Assembly (NCBI GenBank): GCA_903813345.2
Contig: CAIIXF020000012.1
Span: forward strand, 6,535,615 to 6,599,614
Direction: 5' to 3'
Source: Owenia fusiformis
Lineage: Eukaryota; Annelida; Polychaeta; Sabellida; Oweniidae
Length of the DNA stretch: 64,000 bases
Part shown: in pieces, positions 1-12,400 of the stretch
How the letters are laid out: each line of letters starts with the position of its first letter
How positions within the stretch are numbered: the stretch's first letter is position 1
The notes under the pieces: model-generated
What the model was told of the DNA's origin: nothing
Databases searched by the model: none
Seen by the model: only the letters and a program-made list of their open reading frames with translations
Translations under genes and position numbers: made by a program

Positions 1-126
1 ACTTGTTTCTACGGCAACCGTTTGGCGACCGTATCTTCCAAAAATCGAGAAAAATATAGTAGTACAAAGTAGAACTTTCTATATCGATTCTGTTAAGCTA
101 CAGCCGTCGTTGACCATATATGACAG

Positions 127-1247
127 GGCTTTATGATTTGTCAACACAATTTTATTTATAAGGCTGGCTGTGTCAAAGTGTATGATATTGATCTGTACAA
201 AAGGGATTGGGCAGGCGCTGAGGCTCTTTGTAATGGAGATAATGCAAACTTATTCCGCTGGACTAGCATGGGGTGCTACAATGACCTCAATGCACATTTA
301 AGAACTAAGGGTATGTCAAATTATATTGTTACTCGCAACGAGTAAATATGTCGAGCTATAGATGATAGTTTCATGACGCCATGCTTTATTCTTCTAACAC
401 CAGAAAAAGTGGTTCTTTTTGGTAAATGACTCGAATTATAAAAATGGTTACCATTCCAAATCTGTGTCAAGCCATATGTTGAACTTATTGACGTGATGTC
501 ATATATAAAAGAAAATGTGGCCATTTATGAATCTGGCAATCGTTTGAGGATTAAATACAGGCATCGTCAGCAAAGGTTTTCACGCTTACAATATATCCAT
601 GTTAAATACTAGGTTGGTTAGAGAATACAAAAATACCACTTTCTTGCAAAAACACTTGTCATTTTAGGAAAAACCTAACATGTCTTATATATCGGCATGT
701 ACAATTTGTGTCAAAGCTGACAATCCGTAATCGAGTTGAACATGAACAGACAAATGAACGCTGTTCTATATCCCTTCAAAGTCTCGATAGGATAATAACC
801 ATGCAGGTCTATACAGGATATTTATTTGTTAATTAATGTTAGTATTTCTTTTTTAGGCTATGGCGATTCTATGCTGTTTTGGTCATGCGCAAAAACACCT
901 CTCCCATACTCATTTGTTTGCAGTAAGTATCCCTTTCGCCCTTTGAAATAACAATAAAGACATGCTCTTCAGATTCCAAATTTCAATGTGTGACGAAATG
1001 AGTGAACCATAAGTACCACTATAAACTACTCCAGGCTTACTAAAAGTATAGCATACAAGTACCTGTTCATATTTCTCATTCAGGTAATAACCTTTGCACT
1101 GAAAACTTTGATCAGCCTCCACCACAGGGAAATCCTAACAGCGACAGATGTGTTCTTCTACACCACAAGAGTAACCAGGAAACCGTACCTTTGCCACAAC
1201 CATGTCATGCGCAAAATTACGTAATATGTCAAAGAGGTTATCAATAG
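127..1247 (+). CDS. C-type lectin-like domain protein, 3' exons (5' part outside window)
   Basis: Three exons join in phase: 127-310, 857-922 and 1084-1247, the last ending at an in-frame TAG. Each is bounded by AG/GT sites (donors ggtatgtc and gtaagtat; acceptors ttttttag and ctcattcag). The joined reading shows a C-type lectin-like domain: a cysteine-bearing start (ICQHNF...AGCVKVYD), the helix signature DWAGAEALC, then an FWSCA core strand, a GNPNSDRCVLL segment and a closing C...YVICQ. The even cysteine spacing suggests a secreted or extracellular protein. The canonical Ca-binding EPN/QPD and WND motifs are not clear, so sugar binding is uncertain. The signal peptide and any upstream domains lie before base 1. 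The family call rests on the pattern of W, C and terminal YVIC motifs. The exon 1 acceptor (tatgacag) is the least certain junction. Confidence 0.72.
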
Positions 1248-2289
1248 TAAGTACCCTTTTAATAGTTAAACATGGAAATGAAACACGATTTTATACGCAG
1301 AAGAAAAAACTGCAGTTTAAGCTGGTGTCTAACAAAGATGCACTTTTCAGACATTATTTTTCGAAATTTTCATTGCGAAGTGAATAAGTAATTTTAAATC
1401 GAATACTGGGCCTAATACAAGGTGTGCCAAAAACTGTTTTAACCAGATATATTTATCATTGATATGTCCTGCTCTAAATTAGGTAAATAAAATGATTTCA
1501 CTTATCTTCCTAATAATTGGTAAATACGTTTTGATATAAGTCTTGACTGGTCACATTTTCTTTCAGGAGGCTGCATGAGCTGCAAATGAAATTGGATCTA
1601 GAAGACGTTGGTGAAAATGTAAAATTATATCTGAAAAGAGAAATATTCTAGCTGGTGACAGGATCAAGACAGAAATAATGTCGATGTAATCCCCGTGACT
1701 ATTATTTGTTACAAAAAATAAATTGCATGCAAAAGAAATGGTTTAGAAGGTCATTGAAGGTCAAATCTTTTTTGACCTTTAGAATGTTATTAGAGGTCAC
1801 ATATTCTATAGTCACTTTTGAGAACTGGTAGATGATTTTGAAAAAATGGTTTTGAAGCAAGTTAAAAAAATACTTTTCTGACCTTTTTTGATCTTGAGAA
1901 AGTCATTGAAGGTCAAATCTCAAGTCAGATTTGAACTTCTGAAAACTTGAAGATGATTTTGAAAAAATGAAGTCAGTCTAAACAGTATCTGTTAAGTTAT
2001 TGGAAGTTGTAAAAATGTGTTAGACTCCGATCGCCAACCGCCGTCAAAAAAGGACACCATAACAATACGTCACCACTTTTTGGTGGTGACATGAAAAGTC
2101 ATAAAGATTCAGATTAAAGGACGTACTACGAAAAAAGTTATCCAAATTCCTTAGATCTGCCCCCCCACCCTAACCGTCTGAGGGTATTTAAAGAACAAGC
2201 AAATGGCTGTATTCATCACTGTTCCACAACTAGTTGACGCAACGTCAATGTGACAAAATTAATGAACTTCCTGTATGAACTTCCTGTAT
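1248..2289. other. 3' flank of lectin gene; no gene seen
   Basis: No coding exon is supported here. At 1745-1990 there is a degenerate direct repeat with a period of about 151 bp; each copy carries the phrase gtcattgaaggtcaaatct and several AGGTCA-like hexamers. At about 2076-2097 there is a short stem-loop with an 8-bp stem, gtcaccac and ggtggtgac around a T-rich loop. A possible poly(A) signal aataaa lies near 1485. Confidence 0.5.
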
Positions 2290-2379
2290 GCAAGTTCTTT
2301 TGTTTTTTGTTTTCTCTATTTAAACCTACTTATAAGTCAAGTTGCAAATTATAATTTGACACAAAGTTAGACAATGGTA

Positions 2380-4488
2380 CCTGTTACACTGCTGGGATGA
2401 GTCTAACGAAGCATTTTTGTAACGAAGGTTAGAGAAAAAATTGTGTCCACACTGGCTTTATCCAACCCTAACGAAGCAATTATTTGGTGTTACACTGCAT
2501 TTAAAATGCTTCGTTGCGCGTGCGCATTACTCATCTGCCCCACCCACTTATTATGATTAATATTTTTATTCTTTTGATATAAGCCATTGATTAAACTCAA
2601 AAATCTAATTTTTAATCTTTATTTTAACAAATCAGCACAGAAAAAACTAGTTCAAAATTCTCGGGAAAATAAAACAAGATGAATGTGATCATTCCGTACA
2701 CATGTCCCTACATTTTTCCTATCATTTCGATTTTTATATATTTCAGCTGTCAATACGATTACAAGTATTGTTTTCATTTTCTATCATTTCCTTTGGAAAA
2801 CATATGGAATAAAAATAGGCCTATGTTAATTACTAGGAGGAATTGGATTTGGGGTTTATACAGACGACTAGTATGTAATATCGTAAAAACGTTCAATTTC
2901 CAAATGGACTTCTCAGTTATATTTCAAATAGTGTAGCCATTACTAAAATATCTCGGTGTTCGACTGGTGGTTTAACTCACGTGGTCCTAACTTCGATCGT
3001 TAATTTGAATTTTCGACCTACCAGATGCTTGAAAATCAAGGATTGCGAGTCTCATACTGCACCGTTTTTCTTCAAACCTATACCATTAAAAGCAAAACAA
3101 TTGCCTTTCTGTCGGTGTTTTACTTTATTGTAAAGAGTATCTCGTTCTAGCAGCGTTTTGGTCCCCAGCTGTTAGAAGGCCTTCTTACAGCTGGAGACCA
3201 AAATGCCGCTGGAAGTAGGGACTCTGTTTAAGAGAATAATGTACCATCAGAAAGGGATTTTTGTTATGCTTTAAATGGAACAAGTTTGAAGAAAAACGGT
3301 GCAGTATGAGACTCGTAATCCTTGATTTTCAAACATCTGGTAGGTCAAAAATTCAAATTAACGGTCGAAGTTAGGACCGCGTGTACCTACTATTTCATTG
3401 ACCAATTCATTTTAATATGAATATTACCCCGTCTCGCCAATACTCCATGCATATTTGTGAGTTTGACATAAATTAGTATGTTAATCCATCAGCCGTCCGT
3501 TGAATTCGAAAATGGCGCAAATAGGAAGAAACTTGAATATCAGTTGTAAGCATCGTCTTACGACACATCAATAGTGTTTGGGGCTGGCCTAAAACATGCA
3601 GCCTCAATTACAATTTAAAATCGTCGGAGAATGAAATAATGGAACGACTAGTACAAGTACATGTATTGCAATGGGGCGATAGCCAGTTTAATACGATTTC
3701 TGAAGAGAAATATCGGCTATATTCCCTGATGTGATTCACCGGGAAGCAATTGTATCAGTATCATGGTATTAACACCCTTAGAATTACATTCAAGGTATAA
3801 TTATTCGAGACGCAAGAAAAAATTAATATTAAACACGTATGCCACAACTTTCTATTTAGTAAGCATATCTTATGTAATTTCAAAAGTTTACCCTTCCACA
3901 CTTGAGACGGAGTTTTCCGAAAGAGGGACATTTAAATATTCTAGGTTTATTCTCTAATATATCAGATAAACGTTTCAAAACTACCGTATACATATACGGT
4001 AAAACCTGCGTTTTTAGATTTAATACTTTTTGTCATATCAATGCGAGGAAAGGCAGGGAATCGAATGAAATGCTACGAAAGACGGTAAATCACATTTGTA
4101 CGTGGCGTTTAGGGCTTGAGTTAGCGTCAATCAGTGACGCAAATAGGTAATTATTTTAATCAAAACGTAGCATTATAATAATACGTACTTAAAAACATGT
4201 TCTTTCCTCGCGATTCCTCTCATTTAATACAAAATGATGAATGTGCTCTTTATTACGCGCATGCGCAAACCGCCAACTAAGCATTTTCTAACGAAGCTAC
4301 CTGTTACACAGGCCAAAAAAGCTTCGTTGGGAGCTAACCTTCGTTGAATTTTCTACTCAATTGCTTCGTTATCAACTAAGCTTTTCCAACGAAGGCGGAG
4401 GTGTTACACTGGCCCAAAATTGCTTCGTTACGAAGCTTTTTGTCAAATTGCTTCGTAACGAAGCATTTCAACTGGCCTGTGTAACAGG
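2380..4488. mobile_element. 2.1-kb DNA-transposon-like element with cctgttacac termini
   Basis: The left end reads cctgttacactgctgg and the right end is its imperfect inverse (ccagttg...gtgtaacagg). Both subterminal regions (2400-2520 and 4270-4470) are packed with copies of cttcgtta or taacgaag in both orientations, as subterminal transposase-binding repeats often are. Inside are a 0.4-kb foldback (2980-3383) and three short ORFs (2679-2936, 3763-3957, 3902-4150) that match no family I know. A target duplication could not be fixed. Probably non-autonomous. Confidence 0.55.
2980..3383. repeat. Foldback element with about 200-bp arms
   Basis: Long, near-perfect inverted repeat. The left arm starts cacgtggtcctaacttcga and the right arm ends with its inverse, ttaggaccgcgtg. 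The centre near 3178 is agctgttagaaggccttc followed by its complement. Arm identity is high along the outer 110 bp (sequence around tgcaccgtttttcttcaaac) and falls towards the middle, apart from the central 50 bp. It is nested inside the 2380-4488 element. Confidence 0.75.
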
Positions 4489-4799
4489 GGTTATTATAGT
4501 ATAGATTTGAAAAATGCATTCGGTTTGGAAAATATTTTTAATTGAAGGCATTATGCATAAAAGTCAATCGCTTTTGTTAAATTTGATGGCAGTTCACATC
4601 GAAGTGACATTGGATATTATAATGGCTTTTTTGTCAATGTAACAAAAGCGTGTAACTAAATAAATGAATGGATTTCATTTACAAACCAAATCGAAAATCC
4701 AAGCTTGGACTATATTCTTAAGCACTGTGTCAAATTATAATCCGCTACTTGACTTATAAGCAGGTTTAAATCGAGAAAATAAATAAAAAAACTCGTATT

Positions 4800-6485
4800 C
4801 AAGAAGTTCGTCCATTTTTTACATTGACGTTCCACCAGTTGTGGATCGGTGACAATACCAGAGTTTACATAGAAAATATTTATGTTCTCATTCGTTACCC
4901 TCAACCGAACATAAATGATTCTTCCAATTCTATACTGTTCAGTGTTCATCATGGAATATGGATATGAATACAAAGTGCGCTCTAAGGCGCGTGTTCGCAA
5001 TGCATTGTTTAAGAGTGTGTTCTCATATAAGATAGATAGTATAATAGATTTGCGAACGTCTTTTTAAAATAAATAAATATTTATTGCAATTACAATGTAA
5101 CACTTTGAGCTTTTGTTTTCAAATAATGTATACTTTAAAGGCGACTCCATGGAGTAACAAATCCCAACGAACAAATTATTCATGAATCTGAAATGAGACT
5201 ATATAATATTTACAATCTCCTCTTCAAACCCTCAGTTTGCTGACATAGCATTCCTCATTAAAATCTCAGAATTTCCGCCAATTCAAGGATTGATATTGGC
5301 CATTTTGAATGAAAAATTCCGCCATTTTCAAACAGCAAACATTTTAAAAATGTATTTTTGCGTAAAGCTATTTACAATATAGCATGCTTCCACCCATCAT
5401 GAAGAAAATCCGTCCACTACTGTTTGAGTAATTTTTAAGCTGAAGGACTGACTGACGGACTGAGAGCTTCACTATATCCCAATCGAACTTCGTTCATTGG
5501 GATATCAGTATTATACATAACATGTCATTAACCGATAATAAATATATTTATAAAATATAGATCTGCATTTAGAGCAAACTTGTCAACTTCGTACAAGTAA
5601 ATGTAAGTATGGAATGTGTTAACAATGACATGACATTGACAGTAAAATTGTATTCGTCTATAAAAATACTAAAAACATCTCATCTCACCTTTTAATTCAA
5701 TGATTTGGCAAAACATTTGAAATATTTTCAATAGTATAACATACAGTGTCCAATATGTGTAATAAATAAAAACGGCAACGCCACGGAGTAGCTAATTCCA
5801 ACGAGGAAAATACATTTACACCAATCATTATTGCTTTTATTACCTGTTTTCAAAATTCATGTTGAATATTAGCAAAGTATATTTTAGAAGAAATTCTACA
5901 AATAAAAAGACTATGTAGATGTAGAAGTGAAATAATAACCGATGTCCCATTTTGGGCAGACATTTTGAATTTTACAGAACACTAATATGAAACGTGACAG
6001 ATAAATTTTAGGCGTTACGAAAACTCTTGGAATATGATATATATATGTGCATAACTTGCATTTTTTAAACAGTGGCCATTTTGAAAGAATTTTTGTTAAA
6101 ATTCTACATGTGGATGTATATTATATACCGTGAAACAAGATAGAACTTCTAAAATCGCTCCACTCTGATATTTAATCGTTATTTGACTGACAGAATAACA
6201 TATAGATTGTGGATTTCATTATATCCCTATCAAACTTTACGTTCCATGGGATAAAAATGTTACTTTGTATATACGTTATTTATGATCTGAAACTCAATAA
6301 GGAATGACTTGAAGTTGAAGGTCGTGGAATGGTGGAAACAACATTTAAATAGATCATCATAAAAATATAATTCTCATGTACAAAATAAATGTACAAAATA
6401 AAAATGTGTGATCTACATTACTTCAGATTTGTGAATCTCTAAATCTTTCTTTATATACATGTAACAGCAAGCCACATTTTATATT
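4800..6485. repeat. Two diverged copies of an interspersed repeat; no gene
   Basis: About 5141-5506 and about 5771-6258 share a start (ggagtaacaaatcccaacga versus ggagtagctaattccaacga), a middle with gaaaatcc and cattttga phrases, and an end with atatcccaatcgaacttcg or atatccctatcaaac closing in an inverted gggata. The second half of the first copy carries the actgactgacggactgag phrase found in related copies near 26.9, 27.9 and 28.1 kb. The rest (4800-5140, 6260-6485) shows no coding exon. Confidence 0.45.
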
Positions 6486-9400
6486 TCACAACCAGGAATT
6501 TTTCGGAGTCCCATTCTTTATTTTTGGCCTTCGTATAATTCTATTGCTCAAATTTTGTTCTTCAGGCATTGTTTTATTTTTTATTCTCCGTTTTATAATG
6601 ACACCATTTTCCAAATGTCTATTATCACGATTAAAGGCACTCTTAGATGAGGTGTCATGGTAAATTGTACCATTAGACAATGTGTCTTGTGTAAGTCTAC
6701 CATTGGACTGGTTATCACGTCTAAGTTCACCATTGGATAGGATGCTATTATATGGAGTCTTATTTAACGAAAACTGCAATCTATCTCCATCATAATCTTC
6801 CTGGGGAGTGTCTGATTTGGGGGAATTTGCTATAGTGTGTTGTGAATAGTCTATATTCCGAGGGGGTGAATCTCTAACTGGAGAGCTTCTAACTGGGGAA
6901 AGTGGCGGGGATACAGCTGTATTAAGATACTTGGCTCTTGGGGAAACAGTGTTTTGCCATGAGGCACCATCACGGTTTTGGATTTTTACAGTGTCACGTT
7001 CAGATGATCTTGTTGCATGGTTTGCATAGGAATCAATATGTTCAGTTTCATTATTATCCAAGATGGCTCTCTTAGGTTTAGGTGGTACCTGTGGTTTGAC
7101 TTGTTTGGATGGCTTTGGTGGAAGACTAGGTTTAGGACCAGGTTTAGGTGGCGCCACTGGTCTCATTTGCATATTGTTCATTTGCTTAAAAGGTGTGCTC
7201 ACTGAGGAGATCATGTCTCCATGCTCATGTGTATTCCCACTAGGGAAATGTTGAATTTCTTGATTAAAGGTACTTTCCTTGGCATTTAAGTACCTATTTC
7301 TAATATTTTCCTGCTCAAAATTGACACCCCTAGCTCTCAAGGGGCTTTGACTTATAAATTGCCCATATTTATCATGTCTCACAGTATCATCACGTAAATC
7401 TCTGTCAAAACTGGGACTTTTACTATGTTGATCATATCCAGTTAAATGACCTTCAGCTTTAACTGAGTTGTGATTGTGGATTGAATATTTGGGACTGACA
7501 TTTGCTGAGCGAGGTGATAGAAAACTGCCTTGAGTGGATGACTTACGAGATGTTCTCGAAGTTTCTATTGAACGTCTTGAAGGATCAGTGGAATTACTAG
7601 AGATGTCATATTGTGATCTTGGTGAGTAGGAGGGAGACGATTGGGAATTGTTTTCTGGAAATATAAACACATTTGGCGAATATTCTTTTGTGTTTTGTGA
7701 ATAGTCAATACTTCTAACTGGTGAATTTCCTGAATTTCTAACTGGGGAAAGTGGCGGGGACGCAGCTGTATTTAGATTTTGAGCTCTTTGTGAGACAGCA
7801 TTTTCATGGTTTTGTATGCTATACGGCCCCACATTGGAGGGCATGCCTGGATTTTCAGAGAGTATATCTGAAGGTCTGTTTTGAGGTACCTCAGTGTAAT
7901 CATTTTGTGGTCTTTCTCTGCTACTCCACATTTGCCTTGCTGATTCTAGCTTAGGATTTCTTGTATGTGATATAGGAGATAGCTGATACCTTTGAGACAT
8001 TTTGTTTTGAGCTTGGGAAACAGCATTCCTGTCAACACCCTCCCTTGGTAATGCATTCTGGTTAGAGACATCCTTTGATAACTGGTCATTTTGCAGGTAT
8101 TGCTGGGATTGGCCTGGAATAGGGGACACTGGGATTCTTTGTAAAGAAGAAGTCCTTTTTGTTGTCCTTGGGACTGGATGACTTTTAAAGCCATATTCAT
8201 CTTCATCCTCATCATTATTCATGGAATGTTTAGTCAAAGTCTTGGAATGTTGAAACCCATCTTCAGCAAAGGAGGTGAGAATATTTCTACCTCTTTCTGG
8301 AGATTCTGTAGAGTTTGCATTTCTAGTTGGATTATCGAAAACAAGAGATCTCGAAGAGTGTGTATTTCTGTGATGATGCGCTGAATTTATAGTGTTTTCA
8401 CTCCTTAATCTATCAGATGAAAATTTAGCGACATTGCTATCAGATGGGAATTCTCTGTCCTTTCTATCAGTTGGGGATTTTTTATTTTCTAATGGAGAAT
8501 TTTTGCTTTGTGATTGCTGCCATTTTTCCGCTGGGCTTTTTCTAAGCATATTGGATGTAGCTGGAGAATTGTCACCAAGGCTTAAAAAGTCTGGTCTCTT
8601 ATTAGCTTGGTTTCCTTGAAAATGAGGGGAAGTTGGATTTCTGCTGGACAGTGTTTGCATCGTTTCTCTTTCCGAGTAATTCCCGCTATAATCAATTTGT
8701 GTACCATTCTGTACTCCTTTGAGTGGAGTACTATGTAATGGTGGACCAATAGTTAAATTACGTTCATTTTTCTCAGATACCAGATGTGAATTTTCCTTAG
8801 GCATTGTTTTTAATGGGGATGATTGTTCAACACCGGATATATTGAACTTAGAATCATCAAGGCCTGAAATTTCAAAATCAGACTGATCGTCATGAGTGTC
8901 ACGGGTTTCCGACTTTGTTGGAGTTGGCATTGGTGTGCTAGTATCTAGAGGAGTCCCGATCTTTCTCACTATGAACCTATGTTGCACCTCCTTTGCACTA
9001 ACACGAGGAGTGTGAATATATGGTTTATGTCTCAGATCATTATATGGTTCAGATATATCTCTTGGTATATCAATACTTGGCTTATAATCTTCAAATGTCA
9101 TATAATCCTCAATTTTTCTCCATGTGTTCCTCTTATTGTCATGACTATTGATTTGGCTATTTGCCAGCAAAGATCGAGGCACTTTGTTTGGAGAGTTTAT
9201 CTTATCAGGGGAGTTCGCCTTATCTAAGTTACCTCTTTCAGATGTGTTAATTCTTTTGGGTGAGTTTATATCATCAGAGATAATTCTATCAGGTGAGTTG
9301 GCTGTATTAAAGTTCATTCTTCCTGATGTGTTTCTTTCAGGTGAACTCACTCTTTCAGGTGAATTCACTCTTTCAGGTGAACTCACTCTTTCGGGTGAAT

Positions 9401-12400
9401 TCATTCGTTCAGGTGAATTCATTCTTTCAGGCGATTTTATTCTTTTTGATGAATCTAAATTAGACTTGTCATCAACAAAAACGTCATCCAGATGTACTCC
9501 TCCGGGAGTCATGGGTTCGCTATCAAAGTTCTCCCACTGAAAAAACAATGGTAGTGAGTATATACACTTGGAGATGATGCAACATATTGCTGAGAAAGCT
9601 GATATTTTTAATTCACCAGGCAAAATGCAATCATACTTAATCATACTTTAATTTTTCTTTATGATATATTCACATCAAATAATAATAAATTAACAATAAA
9701 TTCACATCAAATAATAATTTACATAAATATTCAATCATTGTGGATACAACATGAAATTCTCAATTTCTGCAGAACACCCCTCTAAAATCAACTTAAAATC
9801 ATGCTAATTCAGTACAGAAATTGCAGTGCTAATCCCGCATGGTATTTTTTGGCTATGTAGGAATCTTACCTGGCTATTTGAGTTAGTATTGTAGCTTTGA
9901 TTGTTAGAATTGTAGCTTCTGTCACTGACAACTGATTTATGTCCATCTGGGAAAAGTTCTACCCCTTCAGGATAGTAATCTCTGGGCCAGTACTGAAAAA
10001 AACATAATTTACTTTGTTGTATTATGATGACCAACAAAACTAGATTAGTGTGGAAGTTCAGATTTATAATCCATGAAAATTATTTTTAAACAGGAATAGG
10101 CTCCATAAGATCTTTATTTAATCAATCATTCACTTCTCTACACGCATGAGTGCAATCTCTATATACTAAGAATGAGGAATTGAATTCAATTCACAATACA
10201 TTTCCCAGTTGTAATATTGATTAGTTTTTGACATTATACATCATAAGTCTATCAATTTCTAGACAAAAAGGTAACAAAAATCCAACATAAAACTGTTATA
10301 CCATTTTTTCCATGACTGCATCAAAGTTTAGCTTCCTGAAGAATAACATCATTGAAAGCTTGCTAACATCTTGTAGTCTGTATTGGGGCTCTCTGCACAA
10401 AAGCTGCAATGTAGAATCTTTTTCCTTATTTCAAATAATTTCAATACAATATTGACAAAAATAGCATATAATTAACTATACACGCAATAATGAAATATAC
10501 ATTTTTGTAGCTTAACCTAAATCAAAATTGCAAAATAGTATTTGCTTTCCCTAGAAAATTGATGGCTCAGATAGAAAATTTACAATAAAGTCACCGGTTA
10601 CATTGTTGGGTTGGAATTTTGTCCATTTCTAACGTGATTAGAAAGGTTGATCGTTCTGCAATGCATTTGCATGAAAAGCTGTAGTGTCATCAGCATGTTT
10701 ACTAGAGGATACTCACTCTTCCTACAACATCTCTGGTAGCCCAGGGATAGTCCTCCTCTAGTTCATACTCTGTCTCCTCACATAGTTCTGCCATCTCAGT
10801 GTGGTTCTCTGCCCCACTAGCTGGGAACTGAAAAAGAAGTGTAATATGTATGAACATAAATTGTGCAATATAAATGTATGCAAGGAGATCCTGTAAACTT
10901 TATAATCTGATTCATTACTGTAAGATTTTCAACCAATGTTCTTATGTATCTAATCTAGAAGTGTCAACAACTCTTGCACATTTTGATCAAAATTCAGTGA
11001 TCTGTTCTGAGCTCAAGCAGTTACAGGTTGAGCACCCTATTCTGAACCCTATTCTTTTCCTTTTCTAATTTGCAAGATGCAACTACTGTACCTGCATTTT
11101 TCTACAAAGAGCGATCACCGAATGCCATTTGTTACAGATGCCAAAATCAATACAAAATAAATATATTTGTACCTCGCCTGTAATCAACACATACATCAGG
11201 ATACCCAGCGTCCACCAATCAGCAGCATGGTCATAATCATCAGCAAGTAAAACCTCTGGAGCTAGAACAAACAAGGACATCTAATCAACAAACACAAATA
11301 GCAATATTTATGGAATCCCATGTAAAATGATATGACTCAACTATATATACAAAGTATTGCACCATAGAGAATGAATGAAGAATATCATATGCACTGCTAC
11401 CCACCTAATTAACGAAGACACAATTCACGTATTTAGTCCCTCGCTTTTCTTACACTGACAAACGACCAATATCAGTGTAATATTGGCAATATTAATGCCG
11501 ATCGTCAGTGTAAGAAAAGCAAGGGACAAAATACGTGAATTGTGTCTTTGTTGACATATAAAACCTAAAACCATCGACACATTCTCAAACTAGACTATCT
11601 TCCTTAACTTCGAGCCAAATTATTATCCACAACGTGACTTATAAGTAGGTGTAAATCGGGAAATAAAAAAATCTTACCGAAACCTAGTCCCGGAGGAAGT
11701 TCCACCATGATACACCGACGATACGTCTGTGTAATTAGGTGGGTAGCAGTGATATGGCTAACATATTGTTTTCAATATGGCTCATCTCAGGATAGGAAAT
11801 TAAAGCCTTTTGGTCAATATTACATGTTTTTATATGAACATATACATACTTCTGTATTAATGTTGGTTCCTTAAATATGAGAGCAATTTGCACAAGTGAC
11901 ATATTTGAAGCTCTTTCGATAAGCCAGATTATTAACCTTACCATACTATACTTTAGGGTAAATAAGATACTAATAGGAGACGTTCAAGTTAACCAAAGAA
12001 GATGCTCTTGTTCCTGATCAGTAGACAATCATACATCAACACACAAACTATCAAAGTCTGCCAGACGAATATGCCTTTTTGATGAACAAACTAACCCATG
12101 TAATGAAGAGTTCCACAAATGGTGCTTGTCCTTTCTCCATGTCGTAGCCACTTAGACAATCCAAAGTCTGCCAAGTGCAGATGTCCTTGTTCATCAATCA
12201 GAATATTTTCCATCTTCAGATCTCTGTATATCACACCAGCATTATGGAGAAAGTCTGCAAAATAATTTGATACAACTTCAATATCAACATTTGATTGGTC
12301 AATCCCAAAACAGCAGTTTTCTTAATGATAAACACTTGAATTCAATAATTTATCATTATAAAAAGTTTAAATATGATCACTGCATAAATGCCCTAATGGG

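Larger units (their letters stand above)
2290..4795. mobile_element. Palindromic element split by a second transposon
   Basis: The segment at about 2290-2365 is the reverse complement of about 4725-4795. Shared sequence includes the phrase tttaaacctacttataagtc and a neighbouring tataatttgacac. A related single copy lies at about 11600-11665 inside the kinase gene. I read these two arms as halves of one older palindromic element, separated by the TIR element at 2380-4488. No transposase was found. Confidence 0.5.

Noticed and set aside
4710-5000. 96-codon minus-strand ORF
   Set aside because: It overlaps the right arm of the palindromic element and shows no family motif or splice partners. 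It could be a fragment of something, but I cannot support it.
7017-9540. Plus-strand and second minus-strand ORFs inside the kinase tail exon
   Set aside because: Shadows of the long, repeat-rich coding exon; their period mirrors the SPER repeat.
9537-9644. Extension of the terminal kinase exon ORF to an ATG at 9644
   Set aside because: A good acceptor (ttttttcag) at 9537 and matching phase with exon 11 show that the upstream 36 codons are intron.
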